Source: Fen-1362 sp049516395 (GTDB taxonomy: Bacteria > Planctomycetota > Phycisphaerae > Sedimentisphaerales > Anaerobacaceae). Taken from it: DNA of 64,000 bases. Shown in pieces: positions 35,716 through 45,736 of this stretch (the stretch's first letter is position 1; each line of letters starts with the position of its first letter). The notes below the pieces were generated by a model, which worked only from the letters and a program-made list of their open reading frames with translations, had not been told where the DNA came from and did not search any database. A program made the position numbers and the translations under genes. The stretch spans positions 186,001 to 250,000 of the forward strand of contig JBEKTD010000002.1 in assembly GCA_049516395.1 (NCBI GenBank), in the 5' to 3' direction.

Positions 35716-36387
35716 GTGTTTAATCGGCACAGTGAATGCAACGATATGCCAATGGTTGTGCCCCGCGGCTGGCTGGAAAGACAGTCATGGGCGTTCCAAG
35801 CCGGGCTGCTTATCGGCGTCACACATATGCTTTTTATGCTCATGAGCATCATCTATATTATTAATCATCACGAGGGGCAATGGCATTTGTTCTGGATTGT
35901 ATGCGGCTACATCGATTACCCTGTGTCGCTGTTGCTGCCAAAGGTCATACTGCCCGCTTTCTCGCATTTTTTTGCACTCGGCGACCCGTATCTTGCCTCC
36001 GCCCACAGCTTGCAGCTTTTCTTAATCTTTTCGCTTTTCCATATACTTGTCGGTTCGGCATGGTATTTCGCCCTGCCCATTCTTGTTCACAAGGCCTCTA
36101 AAAAAATCACAGCCACAACGACAGGGGCTTTGGCTGCTGCAACAATGATGATTATTCCCATCCCATCACACTGGTTACAACTGCTGAGGTTCATCGGCGG
36201 TGATACCAAGCCAATTGCAATCGGATTAAACAGCGTTTTGCCGGCTGTGTGGATTATTTTATTTGTCTGGCTGTTTCTCACAAATGTCAAACGGAAGACG
36301 ATGCTGTGGCTACTCTGCCTTGTGCCTCCGGTTTTTTACTACTTAATTCTGGATTTATATTATTATATGTTGCGGGCCAGCCGCTGA
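35716..36387 (+). CDS. Multi-pass membrane protein, unknown function
   Basis: About 223 residues with five or six hydrophobic segments (AGLLIGVTHMLFMLMSIIYII, SLLLPKVILPAFSHFFAL, LQLFLIFSLFHILVGSAWYF, TTGALAAATMMIIPI, VLPAVWIILFVWLFL, MLWLLCLVPPVFYYLIL). A GTG at 35716 with GAGG five bases before it is the likeliest start; ATG 35746 is the alternative. A longer frame would overlap aspS by 40 bases. It follows aspS closely and probably shares its transcript. No family is recognised. Confidence 0.65.
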   Translation: MFNRHSECNDMPMVVPRGWLERQSWAFQAGLLIGVTHMLFMLMSIIYIINHHEGQWHLFWIVCGYIDYPVSLLLPKVILPAFSHFFALGDPYLASAHSLQLFLIFSLFHILVGSAWYFALPILVHKASKKITATTTGALAAATMMIIPIPSHWLQLLRFIGGDTKPIAIGLNSVLPAVWIILFVWLFLTNVKRKTMLWLLCLVPPVFYYLILDLYYYMLRASR

Positions 36388-36424
36388 CTTATCAAAATGA
36401 GTAAGCCATAACAGCCACAACTTT

Positions 36425-38041
36425 ATGCTGAAAAGAATAGGTAAAATTTATCACAGGATTCTGGTTTTCCTGCACTTGTCGCCTTTGTCGCTGGCGGAAA
36501 AGTGCAGAATTGCCTTCGGCACGGCGGTGGTGCTGATACTGGCTTTGGCGCTGCTCATTCCTTACGGCTGGATGCGCCAGCTCACCCGGCAGAATCGGCT
36601 CGACGCCAGCAGGGCCTGGGCGGAAACGCTGGTTCGGAATCATTTCCAGACGCGTCCCCCGGCAGACACCAAACTGGCGATGCTGGATGACCGGGGCAAC
36701 GTGCTGGACCCGAACAAAACCGACATTCGCTGGGTTCGTTTCAAAAAAGACGACAAAAAAATAGGAGGATTGACGGTCCAGCAGCGGCTTATGGTTGAGG
36801 ACCTGCGCGACGACGAGGATTCCTCCGACCAGATACGCTTTGAGACCAGAAAAAACACTCTTTATTCCAGCTATGTGCGCGTCTTCAGGGCGACCGAGGG
36901 CTGCATAACCTGCCACAACCCACAGGGTTCGGCGGGGGCATTTAATCGCAACGAGGCGATAGGCGCAGTGATAGTCGAAAGGCCGGCTGCCGAAATACGC
37001 AGGGCAGTTCTCCTCAACCGCGTCTGGATTATCGTCGCCGGCCTAATCAGCGGCACGGGCGCAATCGTGGCATTTTACATCATAACGCAACGGGTAATTC
37101 TGAGTCCTATTCGCCAGTTGCGGGCGCTGGCCAATAACGTCGCAGAAGGCAACCTCGACATCAGAAGCTCGATAAATACCCGCGACGAATACGAGAAACT
37201 TGCTGAGGCATTCAATCACATGCTCGACGGTCTTCAGGCAGCCCAGGAAAAACTGCGCCAGGCAAACAGGCAGCTCGACGACAAAATCATCGAGCTTTCA
37301 GAACGCAACATCGAACTTTTCAAGGCAAACAAAATCAAGGGCGAATTCCTGGCGAATATCTCGCACGAGTTCAGAACCCCGCTTAATTCCATTATGGGGT
37401 TCGCCCAGGTGCTGCGCGACAAACCTGAGTTGCTCAAAGAAGACAAGGGAAAACGCTACGCCGAAAATATCATCGTCGGAGGTCAGCGGCTATTAAATAT
37501 GATTAACGACCTGCTTTACCTGGCAAAAGCTGAGGCCAACAAGATTCAATTGCATATCGAGCAGATAAAAGTCGATGAAATATGCGACGCCGTTATGTCT
37601 TCGTTTTCTGAAATGACGCGAGAAAAGGACATCAAGGTTGAGCTTGAAGTGCAGCGGGACATACCAACCCTTGTAACCGACGCGGGGAAAATTCAGCAAA
37701 TCCTCGAAAATTATATGAGCAACGCGGTAAAATTCACACCACCACAAGGCAAAATAACGCTAAGCGTCGTGATACTCGACGATAAAACAGTACGGTTTTC
37801 CGTAACCGATACCGGCTGCGGAATAGCCGAGGCCGACAAGGAAAAACTGTTTCAGAAATTCGGCCAGCTTGGCAATCCTCTTACGCGGGAATCGAGCGGC
37901 ACAGGATTAGGACTTGCAATCAGCAAAGAGCTTGCTGATATGCTCGCCGGACAGGTCGGCTTCGAAAGCCAACTCGACAAAGGTTCGACCTTTTGGCTCG
38001 ATATACCGCCATCCCTCATTAAAGACCGGCCACAGTCGTAA
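36425..38041 (+). CDS. Sensor histidine kinase with periplasmic c-type haem (DUF3365) domain
   Basis: A 538-residue membrane kinase. A first membrane helix (about 30-55) is followed by a periplasmic DUF3365/Tll0287-like domain carrying C-x2-C-H (CITCH, residues 160-164), which should bind c-type haem. Then come a second helix (VWIIVAGLISGTGAIVAFYII), a HAMP domain (SPIRQLRALANNVAEGNL), a coiled coil, HisKA with phospho-acceptor His314 (HEFRTPLNSIMGF), and HATPase with N-box NYMSNAVKFT, G1 DTGCGIAEADK and G2 GTGLGLAISKELADML. It probably senses redox state, NO or O2. No response regulator is adjacent, so it is an orphan kinase. It sits directly upstream of the RND efflux operon. Confidence 0.92.
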   Translation: MLKRIGKIYHRILVFLHLSPLSLAEKCRIAFGTAVVLILALALLIPYGWMRQLTRQNRLDASRAWAETLVRNHFQTRPPADTKLAMLDDRGNVLDPNKTDIRWVRFKKDDKKIGGLTVQQRLMVEDLRDDEDSSDQIRFETRKNTLYSSYVRVFRATEGCITCHNPQGSAGAFNRNEAIGAVIVERPAAEIRRAVLLNRVWIIVAGLISGTGAIVAFYIITQRVILSPIRQLRALANNVAEGNLDIRSSINTRDEYEKLAEAFNHMLDGLQAAQEKLRQANRQLDDKIIELSERNIELFKANKIKGEFLANISHEFRTPLNSIMGFAQVLRDKPELLKEDKGKRYAENIIVGGQRLLNMINDLLYLAKAEANKIQLHIEQIKVDEICDAVMSSFSEMTREKDIKVELEVQRDIPTLVTDAGKIQQILENYMSNAVKFTPPQGKITLSVVILDDKTVRFSVTDTGCGIAEADKEKLFQKFGQLGNPLTRESSGTGLGLAISKELADMLAGQVGFESQLDKGSTFWLDIPPSLIKDRPQS

Positions 38042-38202
38042 CACACGCTACCACATAGAGTTACGTGTCGTAGATGGCTCCATTTCGGGAGTTTTTTCAC
38101 ATCGACCAACTAAACTTGTGGAAAATACCGCAGAAAATGTTAAAATGGGAAAGATTATTGGAAATTCACCCCTAATATTGGACGATTAACGTATTATTGA
38201 AG

Positions 38203-39861
38203 ATGTTAGCGAAAAAATTTTCAATATTATATAAAACCGCGATAACACTCGGCTTGTTGATGGCGATGTGCCTGCTCAGTTCGTGCGCCGAGCCGGAGGC
38301 AACTGATAAGCAGGATTATATAGGACCATCCGATTCGCAACCAGCTATTCAGCCGCCTCTGGAAAATGAAAAAACGCAGGAACCCAATTCTTCGCAGATA
38401 GTGAAAATGGAGCCGACTGGACCTATCGATATAACGATAAATGATGCGGTCCTGATATCCCTGCAGAAAAACAAATCGCTGGCAGTTGAAAAACTAAGCC
38501 CACAGATAAAAAGAACCTTCGAGGAGCAGGCGTTATCAGTATTCGACCCGGATTTAAAAGGAACGGTGTCGCAAGGCCAAACGAGGTTAGAGTCGCCTCC
38601 GGCGCCCGGCTCGGGACCTGTTAAAGAAACCGAAAAGGCATTCGGCGCAGACGCTTCGCTAAGCGAGTTTTTGCCTACGGGCACAACATTATCGCTTGAC
38701 GGCAGCACAAGCCGGCTCGATGATTCGTTTGCCGCCGACCCGTTCGTATCAACGCGGCTGGGTGGGAGCGTAACGCAATCGCTTTTGAGAGGTTTTGGTA
38801 CCGCGGTAAATCTTGTCTCGGTAAACCAGGCCAGAATAGATACGAAGATATCGCAATATGAACTTCGCGGATTCGTTGAGTCGCTGGTGGCGCAGATTGA
38901 GGAAGCATACTGGAATTGTTCGCTGGCGGAAAAGAGCATAGAGATATACGAACAATCGTTGCAAGTGGCGGAAAAACAGCAACAGGAAACCGAGGAGCGA
39001 ATTAATATAGGCTCGCTGGCACGGAGCGAGCTTGCCGCGGCCAAAGCGGAAACAGCGCTTAGGCAACAGGACCTCATCGTCGCGGAAAACACGCTTGCCC
39101 AGAGCCGGCTCAATCTTTTGCGGCTGCTGAACCCCAGCGGCAACGAAACCTGGGACAGAAAAATCATTCTCAAAAGCGAGCCGACGACGCCGGCAATCGA
39201 GCTTAGCCCCGTGGAGACATACGTCCTGCGCGGTCAGCAGATGAGGCCGGAGCTGAACCAGGCGCGACTCCAGCTCGACCGCGATGAGCTTGAAATTGTA
39301 AGGACTCGCAACGGCCTGCTGCCGCAGCTCGATTTTTTCATTACTCTCGGCAAGACGGGATACGCTGACTCATTCGACGATTCGGCCCGGAACATTTTTA
39401 AGAAAAATGATTACGACGCCACTGCCGGCATAATTTTCGAGTACCCACCGATGAACCGCTCGGCGCAGGCGAAAAACCAGCAGGCCATACTGTCGCGTCA
39501 ACAGGCACAGGAGGCGCTCGGCAATCTCGAACAATTAGTCGAGGTTGATATAAGAGGCGCTTATTTGCAGATTACAAGCGTTCAGCAGCAGGTTGTCGCG
39601 GCAAAAGCGAGCAGAGAACTGTTAGAGGAAAAACTCAAGGTTGAAACGGGCAAATTTGAAGTCGGCAAATCAACGTCGATTCTTGTCGCGCAGGCACAAA
39701 GAGATTTTCTGCAGAGCCAGATAGCCGAGCTTACGGCCGCAATAAATTATCAGATAGCAATTGTTGAGCTTCATCGGCTTGAGGGGACACTCTTGATGCG
39801 AAGCGGGATTGCCAGTCCGGGCAGCGAACCGGTAAAAACATCGAAAATCACGTCGAGTTAA
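38203..39861 (+). CDS. TolC-family outer-membrane efflux lipoprotein
   Basis: A 552-residue outer-membrane factor. The lipobox LLSSC lies near residue 28, so the mature N-terminus should be lipidated. Two OEP repeats follow an N-terminal linker; the long helical stretches (VESLVAQIEEAYWNCSLAEKS, LARSELAAAKAETALRQQDLIVAENTL, and later ILSRQQAQEALGNLEQLVEVDIRGAYLQI) form the alpha-barrel hairpins. 'RLGGSVTQSLLRGFGTAVNLVSVNQA' marks the beta-barrel part. It lies 19 bp before the adaptor gene and forms a tripartite pump with the next two proteins. The ATG at 38203 is preferred over a TTG two codons earlier. Confidence 0.93.
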   Translation: MLAKKFSILYKTAITLGLLMAMCLLSSCAEPEATDKQDYIGPSDSQPAIQPPLENEKTQEPNSSQIVKMEPTGPIDITINDAVLISLQKNKSLAVEKLSPQIKRTFEEQALSVFDPDLKGTVSQGQTRLESPPAPGSGPVKETEKAFGADASLSEFLPTGTTLSLDGSTSRLDDSFAADPFVSTRLGGSVTQSLLRGFGTAVNLVSVNQARIDTKISQYELRGFVESLVAQIEEAYWNCSLAEKSIEIYEQSLQVAEKQQQETEERINIGSLARSELAAAKAETALRQQDLIVAENTLAQSRLNLLRLLNPSGNETWDRKIILKSEPTTPAIELSPVETYVLRGQQMRPELNQARLQLDRDELEIVRTRNGLLPQLDFFITLGKTGYADSFDDSARNIFKKNDYDATAGIIFEYPPMNRSAQAKNQQAILSRQQAQEALGNLEQLVEVDIRGAYLQITSVQQQVVAAKASRELLEEKLKVETGKFEVGKSTSILVAQAQRDFLQSQIAELTAAINYQIAIVELHRLEGTLLMRSGIASPGSEPVKTSKITSS

Positions 39862-39880
39862 TTTGGGTTGGTAAATTTTT

Positions 39881-41014
39881 ATGAATAAGAACAACTGTAA
39901 AATAAAAATCTGGTCGGCAGCAGCGCTGGCGGTTGCAGTCCTGCTTACCGGCTGTTCGCGGAAAACGCCCCCCGTCTCGTCGGTCGTGCCGGTTTCGGTG
40001 GCTCAGGTAACACAACAAACCCTGCCTCTTGAGCTGAGCAGCTTCGGGACGGTCGAGGCGAATATGAGCGTTACGATAAAATCGCAGGTAGCTGGCATTC
40101 TTACAGCAGTCCATTTCAAAGAAGGCCAGGAGGTCAACAAAGGCGATTTGCTGGTTTCAATTGACTCGCGGTCTTTCGAGGCGGAGCTCAAAGCGGCACA
40201 GGGAACTCTTGAAAAAGACGAGGCGCAATTGAAGAACGCCGAAAAAGAGGCGTCCAGACAAACGGATTTACTGAAGAAGGGCTATGCGTCGCAGACCGAT
40301 TATGACAACAGCGTAACGGCGGTGGATGTGCTTAAGGCCGCCGTGGCTTCCGATAAAGCGGCGGTGGAGGACGCGGCGATACAGGTTGATTATTGTTCAA
40401 TCCACTCGCCCATCAACGGCGTCATCGGGGCGATTTCCATCGACCAGGGCAATTTGATTAAGGAAAAAGACATCCCTATCGCAAGCATCAACCAGATAAG
40501 CCCCATCAAGATAAGTTTCACACTGCCGCAGCAGTATCTGCCCCTGATACGCAAGTATATGGCCGGCAACACACTCGAGGTAATCGCGAAGATTCCCGGC
40601 GCAGAGGGGCAGGAACCGGTGCGGGCGTCTTTGCTTTTTATCGATAACTCGGTAGATACCGGCACGGGGACGATTCGGCTGTGGGGCATATCACAGAATG
40701 AAAAACGCGTACTATGGCCCGGGCTGTTTGTAAACGTTGTTCTTAAGCTTGCGCAGGAACCTAACGTCATAGTTGTGCCTTCGCAGGCGATTCAAAACGG
40801 CCAGCAGGGTCAGTTTGTTTACGTGGTGAAGGAGGACAACACTGCCGAAATCCGGCCTGTTACCGTGCAGCGTACGGCAAACAACAGCTCTGTTGTCGAT
40901 GGAGTCGAGCCGGGCGAAACAGTGGTCACGGACGGGCAGCTCCGGCTTGTGGCTGGCACAAAAGTTCAAATAAAGGAAACAACAGGTAATAAAAACCAAG
41001 CGGATAAAAAATGA
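39881..41014 (+). CDS. RND efflux periplasmic adaptor (membrane fusion protein)
   Basis: A 377-residue MFP/HlyD-type adaptor with a lipoprotein signal (VLLTGCSRK, Cys at about 25). The lipoyl half-motifs are GTVEANMSVTIKSQVAGILTAVHFKEGQEVNKGDLLVSID and YCSIHSPINGVIGAISIDQGNLI. Between them is a coiled-coil hairpin (LKAAQGTLEKDEAQLKNAEKEASRQ). The beta-barrel (ISPIKISFTLPQQYL) and membrane-proximal domain (VIVVPSQAIQNGQQGQFVYVV) follow. Its stop overlaps the pump's start by four bases (ATGA), so translation is coupled. It bridges the pump and TolC protein. Confidence 0.95.
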   Translation: MNKNNCKIKIWSAAALAVAVLLTGCSRKTPPVSSVVPVSVAQVTQQTLPLELSSFGTVEANMSVTIKSQVAGILTAVHFKEGQEVNKGDLLVSIDSRSFEAELKAAQGTLEKDEAQLKNAEKEASRQTDLLKKGYASQTDYDNSVTAVDVLKAAVASDKAAVEDAAIQVDYCSIHSPINGVIGAISIDQGNLIKEKDIPIASINQISPIKISFTLPQQYLPLIRKYMAGNTLEVIAKIPGAEGQEPVRASLLFIDNSVDTGTGTIRLWGISQNEKRVLWPGLFVNVVLKLAQEPNVIVVPSQAIQNGQQGQFVYVVKEDNTAEIRPVTVQRTANNSSVVDGVEPGETVVTDGQLRLVAGTKVQIKETTGNKNQADKK

Positions 41015-44000
41015 ACTTTACAGCTCTGTTTATAAATCGCCCCGTAATGACAACCCTTGTGATGCTGGGGATATTAATCTTCGGCATCGCGGCTTTTTTG
41101 CATCTTCCCGTAAGCGATTTGCCAAACGTGGATTTCCCGACGATACAGGTTTCTGTCAACTTTCCGGGAGCAAGCCCGGAGACAATGGCCTCGTCGGTGG
41201 CGACGCCTCTTGAAAAACAATTCTCTACGATTGCCGGTATTGACCAGATGACATCAACGAGCGTGCTTGGAAACACACAAGTAACCATTCAGTTCAGTTT
41301 AAGCCGCAATATCGACGGGGCGGCGCAGGATGTCCAGGCGGCAATCACACAGGCACAAAAACAACTGCCTCAGAACCTGCCATACCCCCCTACCTATCAG
41401 AAGGTCAATCCGGCGGACCAGCCGATTCTGTACCTCGCTTTGACCGGGCCGACGATGCCTATGTACTCGCTGGATGAATATGGTGAGACCCTTATGGCAC
41501 AGCGAATTTCGATGGTCAGCGGCGTGGCACAGGTGCTGGTATATGGAGCGCAAAAATACGCCGTCCGTATATGGCCCAGTCCGACGGAGCTGGCCAGCAG
41601 AGGTCTTGGTATCGACGAAGTTGCCAACGCCATCGCAAACGGCAACGTGGATCTGCCCACGGGGGTACTTTACGGGCCGGATAAAGCCGTAACGGTGGAG
41701 GCAAGCGGACAGTTATACAACGCAGCTGCATACAAACCGCTGATTGTAGCGTATCGCAATGGTTCGCCGGTCCGGCTCGGAGACCTCGGTAAGGTAGTGG
41801 ACAGTGTCGAAAACAACAAGACCGCCGCATGGTACGTCACTTCAAACGGGGCGAGGCGAGGTATTATTCTGGCGATACTGAGACAGCCCGGAACAAATAC
41901 GGTGGCGGTAACAGATGCGGTGAAGAACCTTTTGCCGAGCTTCCGGCAGCAGATGCCTGCGTCGGTTTCGCTGGACATTCTTTTTGACAGGTCGATGTTT
42001 ATCAGAGAATCGGTCAAGGACGTCGAATTTACGCTTATTTTGACGCTGATACTGGTAGTTCTGGTAATATTCCTTTTCCTGCGGAATGTGTCGGCAACGG
42101 TAATACCAAGCTTGACGCTGCCGATGTCGATAGTCGCGACTTTTGCCATAATGTATCTTGGAGGATTCAGTTTAAACAACCTGTCGCTGATGGCGCTTAC
42201 TTTGTCGGTCGGGTTTGTGGTCGATGACGCGATTGTTATGCTGGAAAACATATTCCGGCACATGGAAATGGGTAAAAGCGCAATCAAAGCGGCCGTGGAC
42301 GGGGCGAAGGAAATTGCGTTTACGATTATAAGCATGACGCTGTCACTAAGCGCTGTCTTCATCCCGATTGTTTTCATGCCAGGCCTGATAGGACGGTTGT
42401 TCAGGGAATTTTCCGTAACAATCGGAGTAGCCGTACTGGCGTCCGGGTTTATCGCACTTAGTTTGACACCAATGTTATCGAGCAGATTTTTGAGAAAACC
42501 TGAAACTGTCAAGCACGGCCGGGCTTATGCGTTTACAGAAATATTATATAACAAAATGGTCGCGTTTTACGAACGAACCCTGAAATGGGTCCTTAGGCAC
42601 AGACGCGGCACGATGGTTTTCTCGGCGATTATTCTGGCGGGGACATTTTATCTGTTCGTGGCAATCCCCAAAGGGTTTTTGCCCAGCGAGGACCGTGCAC
42701 AGATATTCGGCTTTACAGAAGGAATAGAGGGAATATCGTTCGATTCAATGGTGGCTCATCAAAAGGTGGTGAACGATATCATGCAGAAAGAGCCGGAGAT
42801 AGGTTCGTTTATGTCGAGCGTCGGCAGAGGCGGGGGCAATTTGGGAACAGTGTTTATCCGGCTCAAGCCGAAGTCCCAGCGCAAGCTCTCCGCTGACCAG
42901 CTAATCCTTAAATGGCGCGGCCTGTTGAACAACATACCGGGAATGAGAGTTTACCTGCAGAATCCGCCGTCTATCCAGCTGGGCGGAAGATTGTCGAAGA
43001 GCCAGTATCAATATACACTGCAAAGCTATAATCTGGACGAGCTATACAAATACGCCGGGATAATGGAGCAGAAGATAAGACAAATGCCCGGCTTACTTGA
43101 CGTCACCAGCGACTTGCAGATAAAAAATCCGCAGGTTAATATTGATATAGACAGGGACAAGGCATCAAGTTTGGGCGTAACAGCCCAGCAAATAGAAGAC
43201 GCCTTGTATTCCGCCTACGGCACACGCCAGATATCAACAATACTGACATCGACCAACGAGTACGAGGTCATACTTGAGCTTGAACCGAAATACCAGCTTG
43301 ACCCCGCCTCGCTGGGTATGCTTTATATAAGGTCGAACAGCGGACAGCTCGTCCCGTTGAACGCCGTGGCCAACCTGACCAACGGCGTAGGGCCGTTGAG
43401 CGTAAATCACCAGGGACAATCACCCGCCGTAACAATCTCGTTCAATCTCCCGCCGAATTTTCCTCTTGGAAACGCGGTCGATGCGATAAACCGCCTGGCA
43501 AAAGATACCCTGCCTGATACAGTAACAGCAAGCTTCCAGGGGACGGCACAGGCGTTCGCGGCGTCGATGCGCGGCTTGGGGCTTCTGCTGACGCTTGCCA
43601 TACTGGTGATTTATCTTGTCCTGGGGATTTTGTATGAGAGTTTCATTCACCCGCTTACGATATTGTCGGCTCTGCCGTTCGCCGGGTTCGGGGCGCTGAT
43701 TACGCTGATTATTTTTGGCCAAGAGCTCTCGATATACGCGTTTGTAGGCATAATAATGCTCGTCGGACTTGTGAAAAAGAACGGTATAATGATGATAGAT
43801 TTCGCCATCGAGGCGCAACATCACGGGAAAAGCCCCTATGATGCAATAGTCGAGGCAAGCATTATCCGTTTCAGGCCCATAATGATGACAACAATGGCGG
43901 CTCTTATGGCGGGCCTTCCCATCGCTATCGGGTTCGGCGCAGGCGCCGAATCGCGAAGGCCACTTGGTCTGGCCGTAGTCGGCGGGCTGTTGTTCTCGCA

Positions 44001-44121
44001 AAGTATTACGCTTTATGTCACGCCGGTATTTTATCTATATATGGAATCGCTGCAGAAAAAGACCAGCAAGTGGTTCAAGAAGGACGCCAATAACTCCAAC
44101 AACAGTAACGCTCAACAATAA
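41011..44121 (+). CDS. RND multidrug efflux pump (AcrB/HAE-1 family)
   Basis: A 1036-residue inner-membrane proton-driven exporter with twelve membrane helices. The N-terminus FINRPVMTTLVMLGILIFGI, porter motifs PNVDFPTIQVSVNFPGASPETMASSVATPLE and IDGAAQDVQAAITQAQKQLP, and TM4 VGFVVDDAIVMLENIFRHME with the conserved proton-relay Asp pair (VDDA) are all present. TM10 carries VGLVKKNGIMMIDFA with the conserved Lys. The second porter half includes DIDRDKASSLGVTAQQI. Length is standard. The C-terminus ends in a short Asn-rich tail (ANNSNNSNAQQ). Substrates are unknown. The pump completes the efflux operon. Confidence 0.97.
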   Translation: MNFTALFINRPVMTTLVMLGILIFGIAAFLHLPVSDLPNVDFPTIQVSVNFPGASPETMASSVATPLEKQFSTIAGIDQMTSTSVLGNTQVTIQFSLSRNIDGAAQDVQAAITQAQKQLPQNLPYPPTYQKVNPADQPILYLALTGPTMPMYSLDEYGETLMAQRISMVSGVAQVLVYGAQKYAVRIWPSPTELASRGLGIDEVANAIANGNVDLPTGVLYGPDKAVTVEASGQLYNAAAYKPLIVAYRNGSPVRLGDLGKVVDSVENNKTAAWYVTSNGARRGIILAILRQPGTNTVAVTDAVKNLLPSFRQQMPASVSLDILFDRSMFIRESVKDVEFTLILTLILVVLVIFLFLRNVSATVIPSLTLPMSIVATFAIMYLGGFSLNNLSLMALTLSVGFVVDDAIVMLENIFRHMEMGKSAIKAAVDGAKEIAFTIISMTLSLSAVFIPIVFMPGLIGRLFREFSVTIGVAVLASGFIALSLTPMLSSRFLRKPETVKHGRAYAFTEILYNKMVAFYERTLKWVLRHRRGTMVFSAIILAGTFYLFVAIPKGFLPSEDRAQIFGFTEGIEGISFDSMVAHQKVVNDIMQKEPEIGSFMSSVGRGGGNLGTVFIRLKPKSQRKLSADQLILKWRGLLNNIPGMRVYLQNPPSIQLGGRLSKSQYQYTLQSYNLDELYKYAGIMEQKIRQMPGLLDVTSDLQIKNPQVNIDIDRDKASSLGVTAQQIEDALYSAYGTRQISTILTSTNEYEVILELEPKYQLDPASLGMLYIRSNSGQLVPLNAVANLTNGVGPLSVNHQGQSPAVTISFNLPPNFPLGNAVDAINRLAKDTLPDTVTASFQGTAQAFAASMRGLGLLLTLAILVIYLVLGILYESFIHPLTILSALPFAGFGALITLIIFGQELSIYAFVGIIMLVGLVKKNGIMMIDFAIEAQHHGKSPYDAIVEASIIRFRPIMMTTMAALMAGLPIAIGFGAGAESRRPLGLAVVGGLLFSQSITLYVTPVFYLYMESLQKKTSKWFKKDANNSNNSNAQQ

Positions 44122-44136
44122 ACCCTTTTGTGGAAA

Positions 44137-44159
44137 GCGGGCGCAGCACTTGCGCCCGC
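44137..44159. terminator. Hairpin between converging genes after the RND pump
   Basis: Perfect 9 bp stem gcgggcgca/tgcgcccgc with a 5-base loop, 15 bp after the pump stop. No T-run follows on either strand, so termination is only likely. Confidence 0.45.
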
Positions 44160-44218
44160 AAACAACAGGCGTCACTGAATTTTTAATTTAAAACCGCTGG
44201 TCGGCTGTTCCGGCCCGT

Positions 44219-45736
44219 TCACCACGAACGATGAGTCACGGAATTAACATCCGCCGTCTCGTTGAAGGTTCCGAAACTCACCCCAAAATTAGCGTCAGCA
44301 GGACCTGCGAAAACAGAACTCGCTTTGCTTACAGATACCGTGAACGTACACTGGTCGAGGTCAAATTGTGCCGCTACCAAACTGTTCGTGTCCTCTGCCG
44401 GGTGTATCTTGCTGCACTTATATACATGCCCTTTCTTGGATGCCTTAAAGCTGGCAAGAGCAGGGCTTGCATTCCCGGGAATTGTCAAGGTCTTGGTGGG
44501 CGTGCCGTTGATGTCGCCCCATGTCAGAACAACATCTTCGGTAACAAGATTCGGCTCGTTGGTATCGATATCCATATCCTTTACCGCAATATCTCCCGTA
44601 ACGGACAGCGTGTCGGACGCCTTTTTGCTGTTATGCTTGGCCTTTGCCTTGTTTACGACAAGCGTGTCTTTATACATCCGCATAAGACGAGTAGGTATCG
44701 TCGTCTTCGGGCCGTTGATAATCGTTTCATCGGCCTGGCTCGACAGTTCATTGTCGCCAATAGTTAATTTCAACTCAAGCGGGCTGGCAAGACCTGTCAG
44801 GTCGATATTCTTTGCTGTTATTGCAAACTTTCCTTGACGGAAATCCAGCGTAAGGGAAGTAATTGTGCCCGCCTTGCCTTTGATAAGTTTGCCCGTGTGT
44901 GTGTACTTGTGTTTGCTGTTCACCACTGTAGCATTGAAATCGTTTAAATCTTTAGCGTAAACGAGATAGTCATCGGTAACCGAGGTGATTTTAACCCCCA
45001 CCGTGTTGACATCGATAACATCGGCTGGCGGGACAAAGGTTCCCGAAGTAGTAAAGGTATCCTTCATATCATTGAAATCATTGTCGTCAGCGTACTGCGT
45101 TTTGCCTGCCGTTACCGTGCACTTGGAAATTGCCATAGACGGGGTTACAATCCGCATATTGTCGAAGTAGAAATTGCCGGCCGTAGTAACACCATCATAA
45201 TTTGTGATGATAATCAGGGTAGCATACGTGAAGGGACCGGTTTGAGCTGGGATGTTAAAGGTGACTGTAAACGTCCGGTCATTGCCATCCCATCCAACAG
45301 CACTATCGCCGCCAACCGGGGAGAGTTGCTGCCAGCTGCTCATATCATCCTGGAGAACAAGGTTCTCCATCGCCTTGACCCAGCCGGAGCCAAGTACCCA
45401 CTCGCTGGCTTTCAGCGTGACATCAACTTGAATCGTTGTGGCGGTCTCTATAGCAGGGAGTAATCCTGAATTGCGACTTACCGCGGAATGCCAACCGCTC
45501 GGAACAGCCACTTTCAAGCTGTAGCTGCCGAGGGTGTTGCCGATTCCCAGGCAAGGTTCAGCGACAGTGGCATCGTTTGCTGCCCATCCATCCATTGTGT
45601 TTTCCCAGTTGCCCAATATTATGTCGCCGTAACCCGTAGAAGCAAAACCGAGCATCAGGCCAAGACATACAACAATCGCAGTTAACCAGGCACGGATGTC
45701 TTCAGTAAGAGTTGTTTTTCTTGTGTTTGATGACAT
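44219..45736 (-). CDS. Secreted CBM-like protein with the shared C-terminal module (gene A)
   Basis: A 505-residue exported protein. ATG 45736 follows a GGAG site; the in-frame ATG 16 codons earlier lacks one. After a signal peptide (AIVVCLGLMLGFASTGYG), residues ~38-200 form a carbohydrate-binding-like beta-sandwich (ILGNWENTMDGWAAND to NFYFDNMRIVTP). Residues 205-505 are the module shared with the next two genes. Its two halves look homologous (KCTVTAGKTQ..TSGTF..ITSLTLDFRQGKFAITAKN, then DTLVVNKAKAK..SVTGDI..LVAAQFDLDQCTFTVSVSK). No catalytic domain is present. Signal peptide, promoter region and C-terminus are near copies of gene C, so A looks like a relative of C without the GH5 domain. 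Module function is unknown. Confidence 0.85.
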   Translation of the reverse strand: MSSNTRKTTLTEDIRAWLTAIVVCLGLMLGFASTGYGDIILGNWENTMDGWAANDATVAEPCLGIGNTLGSYSLKVAVPSGWHSAVSRNSGLLPAIETATTIQVDVTLKASEWVLGSGWVKAMENLVLQDDMSSWQQLSPVGGDSAVGWDGNDRTFTVTFNIPAQTGPFTYATLIIITNYDGVTTAGNFYFDNMRIVTPSMAISKCTVTAGKTQYADDNDFNDMKDTFTTSGTFVPPADVIDVNTVGVKITSVTDDYLVYAKDLNDFNATVVNSKHKYTHTGKLIKGKAGTITSLTLDFRQGKFAITAKNIDLTGLASPLELKLTIGDNELSSQADETIINGPKTTIPTRLMRMYKDTLVVNKAKAKHNSKKASDTLSVTGDIAVKDMDIDTNEPNLVTEDVVLTWGDINGTPTKTLTIPGNASPALASFKASKKGHVYKCSKIHPAEDTNSLVAAQFDLDQCTFTVSVSKASSVFAGPADANFGVSFGTFNETADVNSVTHRSW

